Shown piece after piece: positions 8,285-16,295 of a stretch of DNA of 64,000 nt (positions within the stretch are counted from its first letter, which is position 1; each line of letters begins with the position of its first letter). The translations under genes and the position numbers were made by a program. Below the pieces are notes generated by a model. That model had not been told where the DNA came from. It saw only the letters and a list, made by a program, of their open reading frames with translations, and ran no database searches. This stretch comes from an uncultured Oscillospiraceae bacterium (GTDB lineage: Bacteria > Bacillota > Clostridia > Oscillospirales > Acutalibacteraceae), in assembly GCA_902478605.1 (NCBI GenBank), contig CABSLQ010000002.1, positions 11,763 to 75,762 of the forward strand, read 5' to 3'.

Positions 8285-8866
8285 TTATTTGGCACCGAAC
8301 AAATAGCGGTTTTTCTCGAAAAAGGGCTGCAGCGCTTTGAACAGCAGGCCCGCTAAAATGCAATTGACACCCGACTTGATGAGGTTCATCGGGATGATGC
8401 CGGGGACGAGCAGCGAAACCACCACATCGTGCGGTACACCGAAGAAATGCACGGTGAAAATCAGATTCATCGGGATCATGATGACCGTCATCGCCAGCGC
8501 GCCGAGAGCCAGTCCCACGACCAGGCGGGGCAGGCTGGGCTTGGACCGATACAGGCAGGAGGCGATTACCACCATCGCCCCGGAGGCCACAAAATGCATC
8601 ACCAGCCCGACCCAGCCGTTGCCGCCCAGGGCGAACGCCTGTATCAGCGACACCACCAGCAGGATGCACAGGCCGGGCAGCGGCCCGTACAGGAGGGCGC
8701 CGATGAGGACCGGTACATCGGCCATATCGTATTCGATGAAGCTCACCGCCGGGATAATGGGAAAATGGATCAGCATCACGAGCACCACGGCCACCGCCGC
8801 GAGCATGCCCAGTTGAGCCAGGGCTACGATTTGAACTTTGCCTGTTTGGGGATTGCGGATTTTCAT
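8285..8866 (-). CDS. ribU: Riboflavin ECF transporter, substrate-binding S component
   Basis: The 193-residue membrane protein has about six hydrophobic helices and the RibU pattern FIEYDMADVPVLIGALLYGP near residue 45 and GIIPMNLIKSGVNCILAG near the C terminus. It binds riboflavin and works with the energy module (EcfA, EcfA', EcfT), which is not encoded here. The assignment is strengthened by the FMN riboswitch with a terminator directly upstream. ATG 8866 has AAAGG shortly before it. Its downstream side is the metK promoter region. Confidence 0.9.
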   Translation of the reverse strand: MKIRNPQTGKVQIVALAQLGMLAAVAVVLVMLIHFPIIPAVSFIEYDMADVPVLIGALLYGPLPGLCILLVVSLIQAFALGGNGWVGLVMHFVASGAMVVIASCLYRSKPSLPRLVVGLALGALAMTVIMIPMNLIFTVHFFGVPHDVVVSLLVPGIIPMNLIKSGVNCILAGLLFKALQPFFEKNRYLFGAK

Positions 8867-8896
8867 GAGATGACGACCTTTCCGGCGTTTCGCGGC

Positions 8897-9109
8897 GTAA
8901 AAAATCCCATAGCGAAACGCTATGGGACGAACGCATCAGCTGCGTACTCTTCTTCCATCCGGACTCAGCTCCGGCGAAAACGCCGGAGATCACCGTCGGC
9001 TTTGGAATTTCACCAAATCAGCGGAAGGGATATATCCCTTCCGGTCGCGGGCTGCGGGCCCTTCAATGCCCATCACCGCCGGTGGGGAATCACACCCCGC
9101 CCCGAAGAC
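8897..9109 (-). promoter_or_regulatory. FMN riboswitch (RFN element) with terminator
   Basis: On the minus strand the leader has the RFN blocks: TCTTCGGGGCGGGGTG, ATTCCCCACCGGCGGTGAT, AGCCCGCGACCGG, TTTGGTGAAATTCCAAAGCCGACGGT (9 kb side to 8990) and AGTCCGGATGGAAGAAG near 8950. A 9-bp hairpin (8906-8914 with 8918-8926) followed by a run of T on the minus strand (8899-8904) is the terminator. FMN binding should switch off ribU. Confidence 0.95.
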
Positions 9110-9130
9110 AACCATATAGTATTTTTCTAT

Positions 9131-9160
9131 ATCATATTCCTTGATAGCCTGTCCCGTCAA
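9131..9160 (-). promoter_or_regulatory. Promoter of the FMN-riboswitch/ribU unit
   Basis: TTGACG (9160-9155), 18 bp, TATGAT (9136-9131) on the minus strand. Transcription would start a few bases before the RFN element. Confidence 0.75.
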
Positions 9161-9243
9161 GAGCAAAATCTGCCAAACCAGGTCCCGTACCCGCCGGAAA
9201 ATTTAGCGGTTGCGCGTTCTCTGCACCGTTCATCCTGTTCCCA

Positions 9244-9272
9244 TTGCCAAACACGAACCGCTGTGCTATACT
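9244..9272 (+). promoter_or_regulatory. Promoter of eutS-eutP
   Basis: TTGCCA (9244-9249), 17 bp, TATACT (9267-9272). The ribosome site AAGGACAGGG and ATG 9308 follow within 36 bp. Confidence 0.8.
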
Positions 9273-9307
9273 TTTACTCAGTCTAACATAAAGGACAGGG
9301 TTGTACG

Positions 9308-9682
9308 ATGTCGATGTCATGGGAAGAGTATAAACAAATACCGCGCATTGTGCAGGAGAATGTACCGGGCAAGCAGATCACGCTTGCCCATATCATCGCC
9401 AATCCCGACGCCGTGATTTATCAAAAGCTCGGCCTGGATCCGGCGGTGGATTATTCCCGCTCTGCCATCGGGATCCTGACCATGAGCCCGAGCGAAACCG
9501 CCATCATCGCCGGGGATCTGGCCATCAAGACGTCGGGGGTGGAGCTGGGCTTTGTGGACCGGTTCAGCGGAACGCTGATTGTCACCGGCCGCGTGTCCGA
9601 GGTGGAGGCCGCCATGAAAAGCATCGTGGATTACGCCCGGGATACGCTGGGCTTCACCGTGTGCCCCCTGACCCGTACATGA
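9308..9682 (+). CDS. eutS: EutS-like bacterial microcompartment shell protein
   Basis: The 124 residues align over most of their length with EutS/PduU: QENVPGKQITLAHIIANP, then IGILTMSPSETAIIAGDLAIK, LGFVDRFSGTLIVTGRVSEV and a C-terminal TLGFTVCPLTRT. This is a circularly permuted BMC domain that forms hexamers of the shell enclosing ethanolamine (or propanediol) metabolism. ATG 9308 follows AAGGACAGGG; ATG 9314 is a possible alternative. It overlaps eutP by ATGA. No enzyme or other shell gene of a microcompartment lies nearby, which is odd because eutS normally sits in a long operon. The family is firm; its role here is open. Confidence 0.9.
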   Translation: MSMSWEEYKQIPRIVQENVPGKQITLAHIIANPDAVIYQKLGLDPAVDYSRSAIGILTMSPSETAIIAGDLAIKTSGVELGFVDRFSGTLIVTGRVSEVEAAMKSIVDYARDTLGFTVCPLTRT

Positions 9683-10137
9683 AGAAAATCATCCTGATGG
9701 GGCGCAGCGAGTGCGGCAAAACCACCTTGACCCAAGCGCTGCGCGGGGAAACCATCCATTACCACAAAACGCAGTATATCAACCATTTTGACGTGATCAT
9801 CGACACCCCCGGTGAATATGCGGAAAACAAGATGCTGGGCCGCGCCCTGGCGCTGTATTCCTATGAGGCGGACGTGGTCGGCCTGCTGCTGAGCGCAACC
9901 GAACCGTATTCCCTCTATCCGCCCTGCGTGGCCGCATCGGCCAACCGGGAGGTCATCGGCATCGTGACCCAGATAGACAAGCCAAACGCCCGGCCCGAAC
10001 GGGCGGAGCGCTGGCTGCGTCTGGCAGGCTGCCGGACGGTATTTCATGTGAATTCCACCACCGGTGAAGGCGTGTGGCGGATCCTCGAGCATCTGCGCGA
10101 GGAGGGCGATGTCCTGCCATGGGACAATGAACGATAA
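9679..10137 (+). CDS. eutP: EutP/PduV-type small GTPase
   Basis: The 152 residues from ATG 9679 begin MKKIILMGRSECGKTT, with a P-loop GRSECGKT (8-15), a G3 motif DTPG, a G4-like TQID and a C-terminal block with NSTTGEGVWRILEHL. EutP and PduV accompany microcompartment operons, and some members show acetate kinase or GTPase activity; the activity here is not known. The start overlaps the eutS stop (ATGA), so translation is probably coupled. The gene ends 145 bp before the A/T-rich gtr cassette, and nothing related follows it. Confidence 0.85.
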   Translation: MKKIILMGRSECGKTTLTQALRGETIHYHKTQYINHFDVIIDTPGEYAENKMLGRALALYSYEADVVGLLLSATEPYSLYPPCVAASANREVIGIVTQIDKPNARPERAERWLRLAGCRTVFHVNSTTGEGVWRILEHLREEGDVLPWDNER

Positions 10138-10178
10138 ATAACCGTATCTTTGATAGGTTAAAATAGCAGTTGACAGCA

Positions 10179-10207
10179 TTGACATTTATTCAATTGTGCG
10201 ATATCAT
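10179..10207 (+). promoter_or_regulatory. Promoter of the amino-sugar/gtr cassette
   Basis: TTGACA (10179-10184), 17 bp, TATCAT (10202-10207). Another TTGACA lies 9 bp upstream. The sequence becomes A/T-rich here, marking the left border of the 10.2-15.7 kb cassette. Confidence 0.75.
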
Positions 10208-10281
10208 GTAAGAATCATGCAGGATTTTCGATCTATTTCGATCTGTTTCAGAATCTGTAATTCCGTGAAAGGAAAAGGAGA

Positions 10282-10725
10282 ATGGCCTGTAAAATCAAGC
10301 AAGGAATTGTCAAATTCTTTCGCTTTTTTTTCTCGAAAGAATTTGTTGTCTTTTTGGCAATCGGATTATTCAACACATTTAATGGCTCTCTCCTTTCCTA
10401 TGTTTTTTCTGTTTTTATAAATGCCAACCTTGCCTTTGTGATCGGTTATATTTTAAGCCTGAGTATCGCTTATGTATTAAATTGTTTTTTTGCTTTCAAG
10501 CAAAAATTAAGCTTGAAAGGCTATTTAAAATTTTGTGTGTCCTATCTCCCCAACTTTTTTATACAAAACCTCATTGTATTTCTGGTATATAATCAGCTTG
10601 GTTTGCACAGGCTTATCGCTTATGTATCCGCTGCGGCCCTCGGTGTTCCCATCACATTCCTTATTGTAAAATTCTTTGCTATGGCTACCGGGAACGTGCG
10701 CCAAAAGGATACAGAGTCCAAATGA
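10282..10725 (+). CDS. GtrA family membrane protein (putative lipid-linked sugar flippase)
   Basis: The 147 residues show the four-helix GtrA pattern (roughly 18-38, 42-62, 78-100 and 105-128) with the early block FLAIGLFNTFNG and a central LNCFFAFKQ. In O-antigen and teichoic-acid modification systems GtrA-like proteins are thought to flip an undecaprenyl-phosphate-linked monosaccharide across the membrane. A GtrB-like transferase is encoded in the same cassette (12778-13734), which supports this role. ATG 10282 has GAAAGG about 9 nt upstream. Codon and base use are more A/T-rich than outside the cassette. Confidence 0.8.
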   Translation: MACKIKQGIVKFFRFFFSKEFVVFLAIGLFNTFNGSLLSYVFSVFINANLAFVIGYILSLSIAYVLNCFFAFKQKLSLKGYLKFCVSYLPNFFIQNLIVFLVYNQLGLHRLIAYVSAAALGVPITFLIVKFFAMATGNVRQKDTESK

Positions 10726-10739
10726 AAGAGGAGATACTT

Positions 10740-11855
10740 ATGCCATATAAAATCCCTTCAAATGATCTGAAGAGGCAATTTGATAAGTATCAGGAGGAAT
10801 ACGAAGAAAAAGCTCTTGAAGTGTTGCGAAGCGGCTGGTATGTTCTTGGGAAAGAGGTAGAGGCCTTTGAAAAGGAATTTGCCAGCTACATCGGCACCCA
10901 GCACTGTGTAGGATTGGCCAGCGGTCTGGATGCATTGTGGCTTTCTTTTCGTATCTTGGGTATTGGGCAGGGGGACGAGGTGCTGGTCCCTGCCAATACA
11001 TATATTGCCAGTGTTATGGGTATAACCATTAACGGGGCAACCCCCATTTTCGTGGAGCCAAATGCCTTTTATAATATTGATCCGGACAAAGTGGAGGAAA
11101 AGATTACTCCCCGCACCAAGGCTATTTTGGCAGTCCATTTATATGGACAAGCCTGCGAAATGGGAAGACTGCGTGGAATTTGTGACCGACATGGGCTTTA
11201 TTTAGTAGAGGACTGTGCCCAGAGTCATGGCGCATGCTGCGACAATGTAAAGACGGGCGCCCTATCTGACATCGGATGCTTCAGTTTTTATCCTTCTAAG
11301 AATTTAGGGGCTTTTGGTGATGGGGGCGCTATTACAACAAACCGTGCTGACATTGCTCGAAAATTTCGGATTTACCGCAATTATGGCAGCGAAAAACGGT
11401 ATCACAACATGGTGGTAGGTGCAAATTCACGTCTGGATGAACTGCAGGCAGGACTGCTTCGGGTTAAATTGCGCCATCTGCCGGAGTTGAATAAAGAACG
11501 GGCCCGGCTTGCTCACCGCTATTTAGCGGAAATTAAAAATCCCGTGTTGTGTTTGCCGCAGATAGCCGAAGGCTGTACAAGTGTATGGCATCTGTTTATT
11601 ATCCGTACTGACTATCGCGATCAGTTGGAAAATTATTTGACAGAGAACGGTGTGCAAACCATCGTGCATTACCCGATCCCCCCGCACTTATCCGAGGCCT
11701 ATGAAAGCCTGGGCTATAAGCGGGGCGATTTCCCCATCACCGAGTACTATGCCGATACGGTGCTCACTCTTCCTCTGTATATAGGCATGACAAATGAAGA
11801 GCAGAATGAGGTCATTCGCCTTCTAAACGCCTTTAAACCAATTGGACATCTGTAG
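10740..11855 (+). CDS. DegT/DnrJ/EryC1 sugar aminotransferase (FdtB/QdtB-like)
   Basis: The 371 residues from ATG 10740 (site AGAGGAG; the ATG at 10722 overlapping the gtrA stop is less likely) form a PLP-dependent sugar transaminase. Visible are VLRSGWYVLG, the cofactor block LASGLDALWL, LVEDCAQSHGA and SFYPSKNLGAFGDGGAI with the Schiff-base lysine, then RNYGSEKRYHN and NSRLDELQAGLL. Family members aminate 3-keto- or 4-keto-6-deoxyhexoses bound to dTDP or UDP. The neighbouring cupin isomerase (12380) suggests dTDP-3-keto-6-deoxyhexose as substrate, giving dTDP-3-amino-3,6-dideoxyhexose. rmlA/rmlB to make the precursor are not in the window. Confidence 0.85.
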   Translation: MPYKIPSNDLKRQFDKYQEEYEEKALEVLRSGWYVLGKEVEAFEKEFASYIGTQHCVGLASGLDALWLSFRILGIGQGDEVLVPANTYIASVMGITINGATPIFVEPNAFYNIDPDKVEEKITPRTKAILAVHLYGQACEMGRLRGICDRHGLYLVEDCAQSHGACCDNVKTGALSDIGCFSFYPSKNLGAFGDGGAITTNRADIARKFRIYRNYGSEKRYHNMVVGANSRLDELQAGLLRVKLRHLPELNKERARLAHRYLAEIKNPVLCLPQIAEGCTSVWHLFIIRTDYRDQLENYLTENGVQTIVHYPIPPHLSEAYESLGYKRGDFPITEYYADTVLTLPLYIGMTNEEQNEVIRLLNAFKPIGHL

Positions 11856-11866
11856 AGGACAAGTCT

Positions 11867-12355
11867 ATGAAACTACGTAAATTGGAAAAAAAGGATATTC
11901 CTTTTATGCTGGAGTGGATGCAGGATAAAGAACAGGCGGCTTTTTTTCGCTTTGATCCGGACTCTGTTACGGAAGAAACGGCGGCGGCCTATATCGAAAA
12001 AGCTCAAAGCCAGGATCCAGACTACCACTTCGCTGTTGTCGATCAAAACGACGAATATCTTGGTACCATTAGTCTCAAACAGGTGGACAGGGCAAACGGT
12101 CACGCGGAATATGCTGTCAGTATGCGAAAGTGTGCGATCGGTAAGGGGATCGCCGCTGAAGCTACACGGGAAATCCTTGAATACGCCCGCCGGGAACTGG
12201 GATTACACCGCGTGTATCTCAATGTGTTTTCTGATAATATACGGGCCCGAAAGTTTTATGAAAAAATGGGCTTTACCTTTGAAGGCGAATTTGTGGATCA
12301 TATCTATGTACGCCAAGCCTATAAAAATTTGAGCTGGTATGGGATCATTCTTTAA
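11867..12355 (+). CDS. GNAT acetyltransferase, probable amino-sugar N-acyltransferase
   Basis: The 162-residue protein has GNAT motifs: an N-terminal IPFMLEWMQDKE, strand 4 with HAEYAVSMR, the acetyl-CoA loop RKCAIGKGIA, and LGLHRVYLNVFSDNIRARKFYEKMGF at the C terminus. RimJ/RimL-type relatives acetylate proteins, but others such as WecD-like enzymes acylate dTDP-amino sugars. Its place directly after the aminotransferase and before the ketoisomerase argues for N-acylation of the 3-amino sugar, the step done by the left-handed-helix FdtC in the known Fuc3NAc pathway. The gap to the preceding gene is 11 bp. The acyl donor cannot be read. Confidence 0.75.
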   Translation: MKLRKLEKKDIPFMLEWMQDKEQAAFFRFDPDSVTEETAAAYIEKAQSQDPDYHFAVVDQNDEYLGTISLKQVDRANGHAEYAVSMRKCAIGKGIAAEATREILEYARRELGLHRVYLNVFSDNIRARKFYEKMGFTFEGEFVDHIYVRQAYKNLSWYGIIL

Positions 12356-12379
12356 AAGCAACTTCACGGGGGGAACTTT

Positions 12380-12781
12380 ATGAAAAAGGCATACATGATC
12401 GAGTTGAAACCAAACGGCGATAATCGTGGCCATTTGGTTGTTGTGGAAGGCCTGAAAGATATCCCGTTTGAAATAAAAAGGATCTTTTATATTTATGGTT
12501 CGGATCCGGATGCCGTACGTGGCAGCCATGCAAACCGTCAAAGTGAATTTTTTCTCATCAACGTCAGCGGCACTTCTAAGGTGCGTGTGGACTATGGCGA
12601 TCATCAGGAAATATTTCAACTTGACAGGCCGCATATCGGCGTATATATTCCCTCCATGCTGTGGAAAGACATGTATGACTTTTCCAGTGACTCCGTGCTG
12701 CTGGTGCTGGCAAGCACGCCATACGATCCCACTGAATATATTCGGGATCTGGATGCCTATTATGCGGAGGTAAAGGGATGA
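12380..12781 (+). CDS. FdtA/QdtA-like sugar 3,4-ketoisomerase (cupin, WxcM-like)
   Basis: The 133 residues follow the FdtA/QdtA pattern: DNRGHLVVVEGL, DIPFEIKRIFYIYG, RGSHAN, LDRPHIGVYIPSMLWKDM and VLLVLAS. These small cupins move the keto group of dTDP-4-keto-6-deoxyglucose from C4 to C3. In FdtA the active site has two histidines in a HAH motif (49 and 51); here it is H50-A51-N52, so the second histidine is replaced by asparagine. Activity may be retained or altered. The gene is preceded by GGGG and ATG 12380, and it overlaps the next gene by ATGA. Role in amino-sugar synthesis is supported by the aminotransferase two genes upstream. Confidence 0.8.
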   Translation: MKKAYMIELKPNGDNRGHLVVVEGLKDIPFEIKRIFYIYGSDPDAVRGSHANRQSEFFLINVSGTSKVRVDYGDHQEIFQLDRPHIGVYIPSMLWKDMYDFSSDSVLLVLASTPYDPTEYIRDLDAYYAEVKG

Positions 12782-13734
12782 CCATACACAAACTGTCTAT
12801 CATTATTCCGGTGTATTATAACGAAAAAAATCTTCTCCCCCTTTACACAGATCTTTCTGAAAAGGTTTTGCAAAAGTTGGAGTGTGACTATGAACTGGTC
12901 ATGGTAGACGATGGTTCCAAAGACGACTCCTACACTGTGATGCAGCAGCTGCAAAAGCTGGATCGACATATCAAGCTTGTCAAGCTTTCCCGTAACTTTG
13001 GTTCACATGCCGCCATTCTGGCCGGGCTTTCTGTATGTACAGGCGATTGCGCCGCCATGAAGGCCGCGGATTTACAGGAGCCGTCCGAATTAATTTTGGA
13101 TATGATGGCTAAATACGAGGAAGGAAATAAAGTCGTATTGGCTGTCCGGGAGGATCGGGAAGAATCCCTTTCCCAAAAGGCGTTTGCCGGTCTGTATTAC
13201 ACTCTGATGCAGCGATTGGCACTGAAGAATATGCCAAAAGGCGGATTCGACTGCTTCCTCATCGATCGGCAGGTAATAAACGTATTGGTCGGCATGAACG
13301 AAAAAAATACAAGCCTCATGGGCCAAATTCTTTGGAGCGGATTCCAGACGGCTAATGTATATTATGTGCGGCAAAAACGGACGATCGGAAAGTCGCGTTG
13401 GACTCTGTCTAAAAAAATCAAACTGGTGATGGACTCTCTTCTTGGTTTCTCCTACTTCCCTATTCGCTTCATTTCCACAATCGGAGTATTATCCTTTATT
13501 GGTTCCATCATCTGGCTCATCTATGTGCTTATCGCCAAATTGGTTGGGAGCATTTCTGTTCAGGGATATACGACCCTTATTATTTTGATGCTGATGGGTT
13601 TCGGCATTTTAATGCTTTCTATGGGTGTCTTGGGAGAATATATGTGGCGCATGTTTGACGCCACGCGTAATCGTCCTCCTTACATTATCGATGTGGTGGA
13701 ATCCGTCGAAGAAAGAGAGAAACCGAATTCATGA
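12778..13734 (+). CDS. GT2 glycosyltransferase with two C-terminal TM helices (GtrB-like, polyprenyl-phosphate sugar transferase)
   Basis: The 318 residues comprise a GT-A catalytic domain (1-220) with LSIIIPVYYNEKNL, DDGS (44-47), SRNFGSHAAILAGL and GGFDCFLIDRQV, then KSRWTLSKKIKL and two TM helices (about 230-255 and 265-290). This is the DPM1/GtrB layout: transfer of a sugar from a nucleotide donor to undecaprenyl phosphate. The usual DADLQ metal motif reads A96-A97-D98-L-Q, so its first aspartate is lost. It overlaps both neighbours by ATGA, indicating tight coupling. Confidence 0.85.
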   Translation: MTIHKLSIIIPVYYNEKNLLPLYTDLSEKVLQKLECDYELVMVDDGSKDDSYTVMQQLQKLDRHIKLVKLSRNFGSHAAILAGLSVCTGDCAAMKAADLQEPSELILDMMAKYEEGNKVVLAVREDREESLSQKAFAGLYYTLMQRLALKNMPKGGFDCFLIDRQVINVLVGMNEKNTSLMGQILWSGFQTANVYYVRQKRTIGKSRWTLSKKIKLVMDSLLGFSYFPIRFISTIGVLSFIGSIIWLIYVLIAKLVGSISVQGYTTLIILMLMGFGILMLSMGVLGEYMWRMFDATRNRPPYIIDVVESVEEREKPNS

Positions 13735-14312
13735 AACCCTTTAAAAACAAGATCTCGCTGCGGACAGGCATGGCGCTTTGTTGTGTTCTGCTGATTGGTG
13801 TTGCCTGTTTTATCAGTGTGCTGATTTTCTATGACATGCATCATGCAAAGATCGCAACAGTTGACGAGCTGGAACCGGACACTTCATCGGTCGTTAAATA
13901 CAGCCTAGATGATTACGGAATAGACGAACATGAGGCGACCATTATTCGCCCCGGCAGTGCGATTCATTCCAAGATAAAATACACCGGGAATGGTTCGAAA
14001 TATCTGCAATTTAAAGGCTGGGCTTTTATTCCCGGACAAAATATCGAAATGGTAAACAGCCATTTTATCCTGCGTGAAAGCGATACCGATCAGTATATTC
14101 AGTTGAAAACAATTTGCCAAAGGCGGGAAGATGTAACCAAGGCATATGGTGAGGATCTGTATAATTATGATTTGTGCGGTCTTAAAGCCGTTGTGAGCAT
14201 TAAAGCATTGGAGCGCGGCAAAACCTATGATATTATGATCGCATACCAGAACGACGGGGCTAATTGGCTGGTTGATCTAAACGAGCAAATCACTATCGGG
14301 CAGGAGGAATAA
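13731..14312 (+). CDS. Single-pass membrane protein with extracytoplasmic domain, unknown function
   Basis: The 193 residues begin with a short basic stretch and one TM helix (about 13-35); the rest is a hydrophilic, mostly beta-type region rich in N, D and Y (about 50-190) that should face outside. It overlaps the GT2 stop by ATGA and ends 3 bp before the next gene's start. No family is recognised. The position between a GtrB-like enzyme and a multi-pass membrane protein suggests it helps in sugar transfer outside the membrane or is the acceptor-binding partner, but this is inference only. Confidence 0.7.
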   Translation: MKPFKNKISLRTGMALCCVLLIGVACFISVLIFYDMHHAKIATVDELEPDTSSVVKYSLDDYGIDEHEATIIRPGSAIHSKIKYTGNGSKYLQFKGWAFIPGQNIEMVNSHFILRESDTDQYIQLKTICQRREDVTKAYGEDLYNYDLCGLKAVVSIKALERGKTYDIMIAYQNDGANWLVDLNEQITIGQEE

Positions 14313-14315
14313 CCT

Positions 14316-15656
14316 TTGGATCGGATCAGACAAAGCATACGCAAATTTACGGAATCTTCTGCCTTTCCCTTTTTTGTGCTTTTCCTTCTCATGCTGCTCG
14401 TTCATGCTACAATCTTTCCAGACTTTGCCGATGATCAAAATAATCGTCAATTGGTAATGGAACGGGGAGTGCTGGATTATGCACTGCAGCTTTATCAAAC
14501 CTGGTCTTCCCGCATTATCATCGAAACGACATATCTTTCCCTGTTGGTGCACAGTGCATGGATTTGGAGACTGCTGGACTGCGGTATCATGGTTCTGTTA
14601 GCCTATTCCATATCTAAAATATTTGTTTCGAATAATAAAAGACGGTACAACTGGTATATCGTCGGCATCGTGCTTCTCTATCCTTGGATGCATATGATGA
14701 CGGCAGGATGGATCGGCACCACAGCAAATTATTCCTGGTCCCTGGCACTTGGGCTATACGCTTTGTGTCCTTTACGCTGTATTTTGGTAAAGGAAAAATT
14801 GCCCTGGTATCATTTTATCTTACCAACACTGGCTATCATATATGCTGCTAACGAAGAACAAATGGCCGCACTTCTTCTCGGAATCCTCACTCTTTCTCTT
14901 GCGTATATGGCCTTCGTTCAAAGACGGACCCACATATATGTGCTTTTACAACTATTCATCACGGTGGGAATGCTGATCTTTATTTTCTCAAGTCCGGGAA
15001 ATGACGTTCGCATGGAGAAAGAAATCATTTCAAATTACCCGGACTTTCTTATGTATAACCCATTTGAAAGGCTATGCAACGTTTTTCTTCTCATTGGCAA
15101 TTCCTTTATTGCCAAGCCGAATTTACCCTTTACCGTCGTTTGTATCCTGGCTGCACTCAGCGTCTGGCTGCGCTATCAGGAGCCGCTATATAGGGTCATA
15201 GCGGGTGTGCCACTGGCCGGTTCTATGCTTCTGGGAGGATTAAGTTCTGTTTTATCTGTTTTTTTCCCCTCCACTACTCTTATCACTTCTCTCAGTGCAA
15301 CGGTATCGAATTTTTATCAAAAATCGGTATATATCCCTTTCATCCTATATGTTATAATATTTGGCTGCTTGTTAATGGCGTTTTTTCTGGCGTTTGCCGA
15401 TCATAATAAAGCCGTAATCTCTATACTGCTTTTATGCGCTGGCCTTGCTTCTAAAATGATTATGGCTTTTTCTCCAACCATGTATGTCTCTGGTGTACGA
15501 ACCGATATATATCTATATTTTGCACTGCTTATCATTGCCCTTTTGCTTATCCGCAGTCTGTACGAAGAACGTAACTGGCGATATATTCGCTGTATAAGCG
15601 GCGGTGTGGCGACATTAGCCGCCTGCTCTTATCTTAATTTTTGGCTATCCGTATAA
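14316..15656 (+). CDS. Multi-pass membrane protein, DUF6056-like, putative GT-C glycosyltransferase
   Basis: The 446 residues have at least ten hydrophobic helices. Early acidic residues FADDQNNR (about 39-46) follow the first helix and are followed by YQTWSSRII; an acidic motif after helix 1 and an aromatic/arginine loop are typical of GT-C enzymes and of DUF6056 proteins. The start is TTG 14316 with AGGAGG at 14302-14307; there is no ATG nearby. In GtrABC systems the third, variable protein transfers the flipped sugar to the surface polymer, and this gene would fit that place. The acceptor (teichoic acid or capsule) is unknown. A terminator follows at 15660. Confidence 0.7.
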   Translation: MDRIRQSIRKFTESSAFPFFVLFLLMLLVHATIFPDFADDQNNRQLVMERGVLDYALQLYQTWSSRIIIETTYLSLLVHSAWIWRLLDCGIMVLLAYSISKIFVSNNKRRYNWYIVGIVLLYPWMHMMTAGWIGTTANYSWSLALGLYALCPLRCILVKEKLPWYHFILPTLAIIYAANEEQMAALLLGILTLSLAYMAFVQRRTHIYVLLQLFITVGMLIFIFSSPGNDVRMEKEIISNYPDFLMYNPFERLCNVFLLIGNSFIAKPNLPFTVVCILAALSVWLRYQEPLYRVIAGVPLAGSMLLGGLSSVLSVFFPSTTLITSLSATVSNFYQKSVYIPFILYVIIFGCLLMAFFLAFADHNKAVISILLLCAGLASKMIMAFSPTMYVSGVRTDIYLYFALLIIALLLIRSLYEERNWRYIRCISGGVATLAACSYLNFWLSV

Positions 15657-15659
15657 AGC

Positions 15660-15696
15660 AAAATGGCAGATACGATTGTATCTGCCATTTTGTTAT
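15660..15696 (+). terminator. Terminator of the amino-sugar/gtr cassette
   Basis: A 14-bp perfect stem (15660-15673 with 15678-15691) and a 4-nt loop, with T residues in the 3' arm and after it. It can also act on the minus-strand folE transcript. Confidence 0.85.
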
Positions 15697-15734
15697 GCTA
15701 ATAATAAGGGAGCGCCTGTTTAATCCAGACTTTT

Positions 15735-16295
15735 CTACTTTCCCGTAAGCAGCGACAGTGCCTCCGCCCGGGTACGTACATCCGATTTCATGCGCCCCCG
15801 CAGCGCCGATGTCTGGGTCCGGGCCCCCGCGGCACGCACCCCGCGCATGGTCATGCAGAGATGCTCCGCCTCGATGATAACAGCCACTCCCTGCGGCTCA
15901 AGCACCTCACACAGAAAATCCGCCACCTGGGCGGTCAGCCGTTCCTGCAGCTGCGGGCGGCGGGCAAACGCATTGACAATACGCGCCAGCTTGGACAGGC
16001 CGATCACCCGTCCATTCTGCGGAATATAGGCGATGTGCGCCACGCCCGTGAAGGGCAGCAAATGGTGCTCACACATGGAATACAGCGGAATATCCCGTAC
16101 CGTTACCATCTCGTCGGGAGAATCCTCATGAAATATTTTCACGTGCTCATGGGGATCCTCCTGCAGACCCGCAAACACCTCTTCATACATCTGCGCCACC
16201 CGGCGCGGTGTCTCCTGCAGGCCCTCGCGTTCCGGATCCTCGCCAATGGCCAGCAGCAATTCCCGCACGGCCGCTTGTATTCGATCTTTATCCAT
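15735..16295 (-). CDS. folE: GTP cyclohydrolase I
   Basis: The 186 residues have the family zinc site and substrate blocks: YSMCEHHLLPFTGVAHIAYIP (written here in part) with Cys and His ligands, GLSKLARIVNAFARRPQLQERL, the second cysteine in EAEHLCMTMRG, and TQTSALRG at the C terminus. It converts GTP to dihydroneopterin triphosphate, the first step of folate synthesis. It stands alone, with a near-consensus promoter (16382-16410) and an 80-nt leader holding two hairpins. No other folate gene is nearby. Confidence 0.95.
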   Translation of the reverse strand: MDKDRIQAAVRELLLAIGEDPEREGLQETPRRVAQMYEEVFAGLQEDPHEHVKIFHEDSPDEMVTVRDIPLYSMCEHHLLPFTGVAHIAYIPQNGRVIGLSKLARIVNAFARRPQLQERLTAQVADFLCEVLEPQGVAVIIEAEHLCMTMRGVRAAGARTQTSALRGRMKSDVRTRAEALSLLTGK

